From positions 68,578,138 to 68,642,137 of the forward strand of contig CM060177.1 of NCBI GenBank assembly GCA_030549775.1: a DNA stretch of 64,000 bases, given 5' to 3'. Within the stretch, counting starts at the first letter, position 1. Every line of letters starts with the position of its first letter. The position numbers were made by a program, and so were the translations under genes. Source of the DNA: Tamarix chinensis (Eukaryota > Streptophyta > Magnoliopsida > Caryophyllales > Tamaricaceae). The notes below the pieces were generated by a model. The model was given only the letters and a program-made list of their open reading frames with translations, made no database searches and was not told where the DNA came from. Shown piece by piece: positions 57,449 through 64,000 of the stretch.

Positions 57449-58390
57449 ATGAATTCTGAACCAAACACCATTCCATTTGAGCCACAACAGATTTTCTCCA
57501 CTAATAATCAAAATCAATTTCCTTTATTTTACCTTCTAAAATTTTTGTTTGCCTTTAATGGGAGACCTCCCTTTACCAAAAGGTTTGAGCCTTGAGAAGA
57601 AAATTAGTTGAAGAGTGATTGAGCTATTGAGTCTCTTCAAAATGATATGAGAAGATTACTTTATACCTTGGAGACCATACTTCCTAATTCATTTCAAAAC
57701 ACACACAAAAAATTACCCCTATTCGAGACTATCATGGGGTTGGTGAGCATGTTGAAAGTGCAAATGGAGAAATTTAATCCTCTAGTGATTCTTCTCTAGA
57801 TATAAGGATATGGAAAAAGAATATGAGAGAGTATTTATGATTTTAGAGTTGAGATCTCGGTGTTTGAAGGCAATCATAATCTAGAAGAATTTTTGGAGTG
57901 GGATTTGAGGACTAATGGATATTTCGACCCCAAACCCATTAAGGTGGCGGTTTTCAAGCTTAAAGACCATGCCTCATTGTGGCAGGATAACTTGGTTCAT
58001 AATAAGAGAAAAAATAAAAGAAAAGTGAAAATTTAAGTCTTGGTTGAAAATGAGGAAGTTGATGAAGGAGAGATTCCTTCCGCCTCCTTTCACTCAAGTC
58101 TTGTATAATAAAAGGACATATTTGAAGCAAGAATCATTAAATGTAGAGGATTGCATTAGGGAGTTTGAAAAAATCTCTATGATTCTCGGTTTGGATGATC
58201 TAGAGGAGTATACTATGTCTCTATTCCTCGATGGAATTATCTCTAGGATGGTGGAAATGCATAGGTTTTACACCTTATATGAGCTTTACCATTTAACCAT
58301 CAAGGTTGAAAAACATAAAAAAGAAAAGATGTTCATGAGGTATAGAGGTCCAAATAAGGGTGATAGCACCTCAAGAAAGACTCCTTAACC
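57449..58390 (+). pseudogene. Ty3/gypsy gag
   Basis: A start MNSEPNTIPFEPQQIFSTNN is followed by SLQNDMRRLLYTLETILPN, then the core VEISVFEGNHNLEEFLEWDL, KVAVFKLKDHASLWQDNLVH and, in the open part 58044-58388, MKERFLPPPFTQVLYNKRTY, VEDCIREFEKISMILGLDDL EEYT and YELYHLTIKVEKHKK. This is the gypsy gag pattern seen also at 34756-35560. Stops near 57595, 57796 and 58034 and frame changes break it. It would package element RNA. Confidence 0.85.
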
Positions 58391-58464
58391 ATTCAAAACT
58401 CATTCCACACCTTTGATAAAAGATTTCTAGGGTAAAGGGGTGGTGGTTAAGAATCAAACCAAAA

Positions 58465-59090
58465 GTTTAAGGTGTTTTAAATGTCAAGGCTTGGGGAAAT
58501 ACCAAAATGAGTGTCCTAAAAAGCAGGTGATGACCATGGTTGATTTATAGGAGGCCAACCAAAAGGAGGAAAGTGAGGAAAAGGATATTGAGTTAGCTTT
58601 CAATGGAGAGGAAGAGTATACATCACCAGATCTCAGTGAATCCTTGATTATTAGGAGGGTGTTGCACACTAAAGAGGTCAAATGTGATGAATATCACAGA
58701 GAAAATATTTTTTCAAGCCAAGTGCATAATACTTGGGAAGATATGTTCTCTTATTGTTGATGGAGGTAGTTATGCCAATGTTTCTTCATGCAATTTGGTA
58801 GAGAAACTTGGTCTCACCACTATAAAATGAGACAAACCATATAAGCAAGTGAAGGTGCCAGTTTTGATTGGGAAGACCTATCAATATGAAGGGGTGTATG
58901 ATGTAGTGGCAATGGATGATTGTCATGTGATTTTGGGGGGACAATGGTAATTTGATAGGAGTGTCATATGTGATAGGAAGAATAACACCTATTTCTTGAA
59001 TTTTACCAAGAATAAGATTGTAATCACCTTTTTAATTACAAGGCCTAATCATGTTGACATGAGTTATAAAAAAGTCTTTACTGTTAGGTG
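58465..59090 (+). pseudogene. Zinc knuckle (His lost) and aspartic protease
   Basis: LRCFKCQGLGKYQNECPKK holds the three knuckle cysteines, but the histidine position is lysine. After an acidic linker comes SLIVDGGSYANVSSCNLVEK LGL; the GGS form of the active site is common in plant gypsy proteases. VPVLIGKTYQYEGVYDVVA and CHVILGGQW complete the domain. Stops lie after MVDL and after TTIK and within the end. The enzyme would cut the polyprotein. Confidence 0.8.
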
Positions 59091-59389
59091 AAAATTATAT
59101 AAATAATGCTATAGTAAAAAGGAAGATAATGTGATTATTGTTATTGTTAGAGGATAAAGAAGGGAAGTCTTGCATTGAATTAAGAATTAGGGAATTTTTA
59201 GAAGAGTTTGATTATGTATTACTATTAGAGGGATAGAGCACTAAATAAACTTTGTACTTGGTGCTATACTCCCTAATAAGGAAACCTATAGGTATAATCC
59301 TAAGGAGGCCTTGGATTTTTAAATGCATGTAGATTAGTATTGTCTAAGGGTTTGATGAGGGAGTCCCTTAGCACTTGTGTCATTCCTGC

Positions 59390-60010
59390 CTTACTTGTAC
59401 TAAATAAAGATGGTACCATGAGAATGTTTGTTGATATTAGAGCTATCAACAACATTACCATGAAGTATAGGTATCCTATACCTAGACTTGATGATATGCT
59501 TGATTGACTCAATGGTGCATGCTTGTTTTCCAAAATAGATATAAGGAGTGGTTACTATCAAATAAGAATGAAAGATGGTGGTGAGTGGAAAATGACATTC
59601 AAAACCAAGGGAGGATTTTAAGAATGGATGGTTATGCCCTTCGATTTGTTAAACGCCCCTAGTACCTTCATGAGACTTATGAATGAGGTACTTAGACCAT
59701 TCATTAGCAAATTTTTAGTCATTTATTTTGATGACATCCTTTTGTATAGCTATAGCTAATAAGAACATTGAAAGAATATCAAACTTGTATTTCTAGCACT
59801 TATAGGACATAAGTTGTATGCTAAACTAGAAAAATGTGAGTTCTTTATACCTAATGTTACATTTCTAGGCTTTGCGGTGTTCAAGGATGGTATAACCATG
59901 GATGAATCTAAAGTAGAAACAATCAAGACATCACCTACACCAACGAGCCTTACACAAGTGAGATATTTTCATGCTTTGGCTTCATTTTATTAGATGTTTA
60001 TTAGGGATTT
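59390..60010 (+). pseudogene. Reverse transcriptase of the gypsy element
   Basis: Blocks in order: [87 protein letters not shown] and [12 protein letters not shown], which contains the catalytic DD. Then KLYAKLEKCEFFIPNVTFLG FAV and the thumb. At least four in-frame stops (after DMLD, GGF, YS, and SFY) occur, yet catalytic residues remain, so decay is moderate. Confidence 0.88.
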
Positions 60011-60628
60011 TAGCACCCTAATAGCCCCTATAACCGAATGCATGAAGAAGGGAAAATTCAAGTGAACCAAGGCCATAAAATATGCCTTTGAGATGATCAA
60101 GGGGAAGTTAAGTGAAGAACCTTTCCTAACATTACCAAACTTCAAAAAATTATGTGAGGTTGAGTGTGATGTTAGTGGAGTAGGAATTGGAGCTAATTTA
60201 CTACAAGAAGGGAAACCAATCGCCTTCTTTAGTAAAAAGCTAAATGTATCTAGAGTGAACTATAGCATATGTGACAAAGAGTTATACACTTTGGTAAGAA
60301 CTCTAGATCATTGGTCCCCCTACTTATGACCTTTACAGTTTGTGCTGCATATAGATCATGAGCCATTAAGTATATCAATGCCTAACAAAAGCTTAATCTA
60401 TGACATGCGTGATAGGTAGAATTTTTGCAATCTTTTTTATTTATAGCCAAACATAAAAGTGGAAAAACGAATGAAGCAGTAGATGCCCTCTCTAGAAGGT
60501 ATTATATGCTATCTTTATTAGAAGCAAGAGTATTGGGGTTTGGATGCCTTTGGGAGCACCTCAAGGAAGATAAAAACTTAGGCTGCTATTTCAAGGATCA
60601 AGACAAGAAAAGAAGCTCATTTTTTTAA
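60011..60628 (+). pseudogene. RNase H and start of integrase region
   Basis: [20 protein letters not shown] and [20 protein letters not shown] match the gypsy RNase H start (f.v.tDaS..giGavL.Q...PiaffSk.l). INYS-like [20 protein letters not shown] follows. The first catalytic aspartate (CDVSG) is present. A stop follows WSPYL. IAKHKSGKTNEAVDALSRR is the usual end of the domain (KhK.G..N.vADALSR). Confidence 0.85.
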
Positions 60629-60699
60629 TCTCAAAGAGGTCTCTTTTCAATAACAATAAGCTTTGAATTCCCAAATGCTCCATCAAATAATTATGTGTA

Positions 60700-61640
60700 A
60701 GGGAAGTGCATGGAGTTGGACTAGCTAGACACTTTGGCATCAATAAGACCATAGATGTACTAAGTGAATATTTTTATTTGTCCAAACTTGTGGGAAATGT
60801 ATAAAGTGTAATAGCTAGATGTGTCACTTGTCAAAAGTCCAAGAGTCACTTCTACTAAGGGCTCTATACTCCACTACCTCTCCCACAATAACTATGGGAT
60901 CATATGAGTATGTAATTCATTATACCATTGCCTAAGAAACATAGGAAAAATGATGCTATAATGGTGGTGTTGGATCGATTCTCTAAGATGTCTCATTTCA
61001 TTGCCAGCCACAAGACGCATGATGACTCTTACATAGTTGATCTATTCTTCAAGGAAATAGTTAGGTTGCATGGTATTTCCAAGATTGTTGTTTCATATAG
61101 CAATACTAAGTTCCTTAGCTATTTCTAGAAGACTTTATGGAGGCTAATAGGTACCAAACACCTAATCAGTACTTTCTACCATCCAAAAACCAATTGGAAA
61201 ACCAAGGTTAGTAGTAGGGCCCCACCATGATCCTCAAAATTTTGGTTCACAAATTCTTAAAGGATCTCATGCTAACTTTACCTACAATCAATCACCAACC
61301 TATGCTACTAGCCACTCTCCTTTTGAAGTTGTATATGGTGCCAACCCTACTACTCACATCAATCTCTTACCTTTCCCCATCAAAGCCCATGCCAACTTTA
61401 AAGCACAAGAAAAAGGCAAAGGCAATGAAAAATCTTGATGACTAGGTGATATAAAATATTAATAGGGTTAATGAGATGTACAACAGTAAAACCAACAAGC
61501 ATTGAAAGCAACACTTGCATGAGTTAGGATACTTAGTTTGCTTCACCCAAGGAAGGAAATATTTCTTTCTAAATGGAAGAACAAAATCATGCTTAGAAGC
61601 AATAGTCCATATAAGATCATTGGATGAAGGAATGAAGTAG
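60700..61640 (+). pseudogene. Integrase of the gypsy element
   Basis: The HHCC zinc finger is represented by VIARCVTCQKSKSH. The core begins AIMVVLDRFSKMSHFIASHK, containing the first catalytic aspartate. KIVVSYSNTKFLSYF corresponds to the conserved ..vSDRDtkF.s.F, so the second catalytic aspartate appears lost. Remains of YHPKTNWKTKV (YHPQTDGQTEV) and the C-terminal PRKEIFLSKWKNKIMLRSNS PYKI follow in shifted frames. It would insert element cDNA into host DNA. Confidence 0.82.
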
Positions 61641-61646
61641 TATGGT

Positions 61647-61765
61647 CCATCACATGTATTAGTTAGCTATGTTATAACCTTTAATCCTATACTATATCAA
61701 TAAATTCCAAGCAAAGAATGAAAGAAGGAATAAACTATTTTTTGGCTGCACATATTCCCTCTCAA
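61647..61765 (+). repeat. 3' LTR of the gypsy element, truncated
   Basis: Similar to the first ~115 bp of the 5' LTR; similarity stops at about 61765 (tattccctctcaaag), so some 240 bp of LTR are missing or replaced. Confidence 0.6.
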
Positions 61766-63600
61766 AGTATGTGAATAGCAATGATCACAATTTAACCCTA
61801 ATCATGCTTTTGTGATACCATGCTATATACATTAATACTATCTACAACATGTAATGATTGTCATGGAGCACTTAGCATGGTATAAACATAATTAATTGAC
61901 AAGACCACATACCCTAATAAAAAACCTAGACATACATACACTAACCTTTACAGATTCCACATGTATAAATCTCTTAATTATTAACAATTCAAACATGTTC
62001 TATCTATTTAAGATCATGCTTTCATTTTATCACATATTTCAGAAGCCTTAAATAATATAAAACCCTAAAATGATTCTAGATATAAAAAAACATATCATGC
62101 TCACATAAAAATTCTATCATCTTATGAGTAATTAGATTTACCAAAATACAAGCTACAAAAAAGTATGAAAGTGTGTCTTCTTCATGACATCTCAAGGATT
62201 ACCTAAGAAAGAAACAACCAATGAAATTGCTATTAGCATCTAATGCAATAAAAAATCAACTAAATTAACTAAAACTAAATTTGAAAAAGGGAAAGAAAGT
62301 AGCCAAAGGAAAGGGTAGCTATGTAAGGCAATAATGTAACAAGGGTGTAATAACGGGTAGAGCTCATGTTGTAAGACCTTAGGAGTGTGAGGTCTTCATG
62401 CCACAAGAATGTCAGAAATTCCACAAGCTCACATAGAAAATGGATTAGTGTGTATGACTGATACAGAAGAGGCTTGGCAATGTGAGGTCATTAGATAATT
62501 AGGAGGAGGGAAATAATAAAGGTTCATGCAACAAATGGAGGGGGTGAAGTCTGAAGGCACAACATGAGGTTTGGGTCCAACATAGGGCTAGTAACATGAG
62601 TTGCTCTTGTTGCCAAGGGGTACGTAATGTGATTTGCTTATGTAGGGGAGAAGGAGTAGTGTTAGGTTGTAGAGATTTGACATAGACTACTTCAATAAAA
62701 ATGGTGAAATAAAAAAGTAGAAGGTTAGGGATGTTGCGAATGGGAGCTCAAGAGGATGAGGGAGACATGTATAGACCAAAGGATCTAATTTTTGGTGGAT
62801 CAAAACAAAAAGTGAAGAATTAGGCTTTATATGGGTAATGTTACACACAAGGCCGGGAGGAGTAGGTAGAGATGAGGAGAATACTAGTGTCAAGGAGTAG
62901 GAGTCGAAGTATGGGGAAAAATTGTAAGAGCGGTTGTGAAGGAGAAAAATATGTCAGGCAATGGGGCAATAAAGAAGAAAAATAATAATAATATTTATAT
63001 ATTATATTTAGAGTAAGCAAACCAAGGGGAAACCATTTGTTAAGTATAGTTTGGGTTCTAAGACAAAACAGATATAAGTTAAGATCTAAAATAAGGTTAA
63101 AACTAATAACCCAAATTCAATCAAATTTTAGCCTAATGAAATTTATATCTAATTCACCATGATAATAATACATTTTATATAAAATATCCTACAATAATTA
63201 TTTCAATTAATTACACATAATTATCCATTTATTATTAGGGTTTCTATAAATGAGGTATTACATCTTTATACTCTCTAGGTAACCTACTGGTCTTAGAGGA
63301 AGGTCAGAGTGTTCCTTAGTTGATTCAGGACATTTTTCTAGCTTTAGTTGTTTGGATTGTTGTTGTAGTCATTGAATTCAACTTTAGAGTGTTTTTCTCT
63401 CATATAAAATATGACTTGGTGGATTATGTGATAACATAATATGGATAAAAAAATCAATAAACAACACATGTAAGTGGATTCATTCACTTTGATGTTTTGA
63501 TTCATGTTCTAAGTGTTTATGTGTTTTATCTCTCTTTTTGTAGAGTTATACTCCTTTTTTTTATTTATATTATACATATATACATATACATACATACATA
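61766..63600. other. AT-rich DNA, no recognised gene
   Basis: A purine-rich stretch at about 62330-62960 with a minus-strand open frame of 68 residues (62687-62893) resembles the asymmetric LTR blocks elsewhere, and the following AT-rich part ends in gaggtattaca (63250), like an LTR edge. No matching partner was found in the window. Confidence 0.35.
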
Positions 63601-63601
63601 A

Positions 63602-63694
<93 letters not shown>
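63602..63694 (+). repeat. (CA)n(TA)n compound microsatellite
   Basis: About 15 CA units followed by about 30 TA units. Confidence 0.95.
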
Positions 63695-63695
<1 letters not shown>

Positions 63696-64000
63696 TATTT
63701 ATCCTTTCTATTTATATATATTATATCTCTCTCTATGTTATGTCTTTATTTTATCTTGTATTTAAATGTTTTATCCTTGTGGTTCATATAAGGATGGTTA
63801 AATGGTCTAACTTGTACAAAACATGGTGGTAACACTAGTGTATTTTAATTTGTTTCTACATTTCAAAATGATATTTTTTTTAAATCAAGGTGTTATAGGA
63901 ACCTAATCTGAGACTAATATATGACCCACTTGATAATGAATCAAAATAGGGGAAAAATATTTAAATGAGATAGATTAAATAAATGGAGAAGCATTAATTG
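63695..64000. other. Window end, nothing recognised
   Basis: AT-rich sequence without a frame or repeat of note. Confidence 0.5.

Larger units (their letters stand above)
57007..61765 (+). mobile_element. Ty3/gypsy retrotransposon with complete domain order, dead
   Basis: Gag, CCHC knuckle, protease, RT, RNase H and integrase follow in the gypsy order on the plus strand between a short 5' LTR (about 57007-57363) and a truncated 3' LTR (about 61647-61765). The primer site TTGGTATCAAAGC follows the 5' LTR. Stops and frameshifts occur in every domain. The short LTRs, about 4.7 kb length and primer type resemble Reina-like chromoviruses, though no chromodomain could be confirmed. Its gag and integrase resemble those of the 32.8-38.1 kb element, but the LTRs differ. 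Confidence 0.85.

Noticed and set aside
1..64000. A new defence-like or biosynthetic gene cluster
   Set aside because: Only one intact host gene is present; all other coding remnants belong to recognised transposable-element families.

Overview
This looks like nuclear DNA of a flowering plant, probably a eudicot. It is AT-rich, has no bacterial-style gene packing, and is filled with plant-type LINE, Ty3/gypsy and hAT elements plus AAT/GAT, AT and CA microsatellites. Introns with GT..AG ends are visible in the hAT transposase, and one short telomere-like tract is present. I cannot name the species.

Only one gene looks like an intact host gene: a single-exon, minus-strand, membrane-anchored S-adenosylmethionine-dependent methyltransferase (15960-17132). 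Almost everything else is transposable-element material in layers. Left to right: 1-3034, a dying L1-type LINE cut by the window edge and ending in an (AAT)n tail; 3035-4664, an LTR-like purine/pyrimidine-asymmetric block; 4680-5130, a stub of a Ty3/gypsy integrase C-terminus; 5200-6722, a decayed minus-strand protein resembling the plant 'putative gypsy-type transposon' (Transposase_28) family; 6723-11479, mostly featureless AT-rich DNA; 11480-14615, a very degenerate minus-strand element bounded by two direct repeats; 15.0-17.5 kb, the methyltransferase and its flanks; 17520-17981, a small inverted-repeat (MITE-like) element; 18001-26861, an 8.86-kb hAT element with a perfect 8-bp target duplication and a nearly complete four-exon transposase gene; 27876-31664, a short LTR element with a 5-bp duplication and a chimeric interior; 32839-38059, a Ty3/gypsy element with two full LTRs and an internally deleted pol; 40874-52051, long LTR-like DNA containing minisatellites and a second, reversed hAT copy (42952-47735) that lost its transposase; 52052-57000, more LTR-like DNA; 57007-61765, a dead Ty3/gypsy element with gag, protease, RT, RNase H and integrase still recognisable; 61766-64000, AT-rich DNA with a CA/TA microsatellite.

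The most informative system is the hAT pair. Both copies carry the same 12-13 bp inverted termini, dense CGG-type subterminal motifs, a pyrimidine-rich leader and 8-bp target duplications. One has a transposase broken by only three visible lesions. The other is a deletion derivative in reverse orientation whose empty target site can be inferred from neighbouring tandem repeats. I found no CRISPR array, rRNA gene or tRNA gene, and no convincing undescribed system beyond these element architectures.
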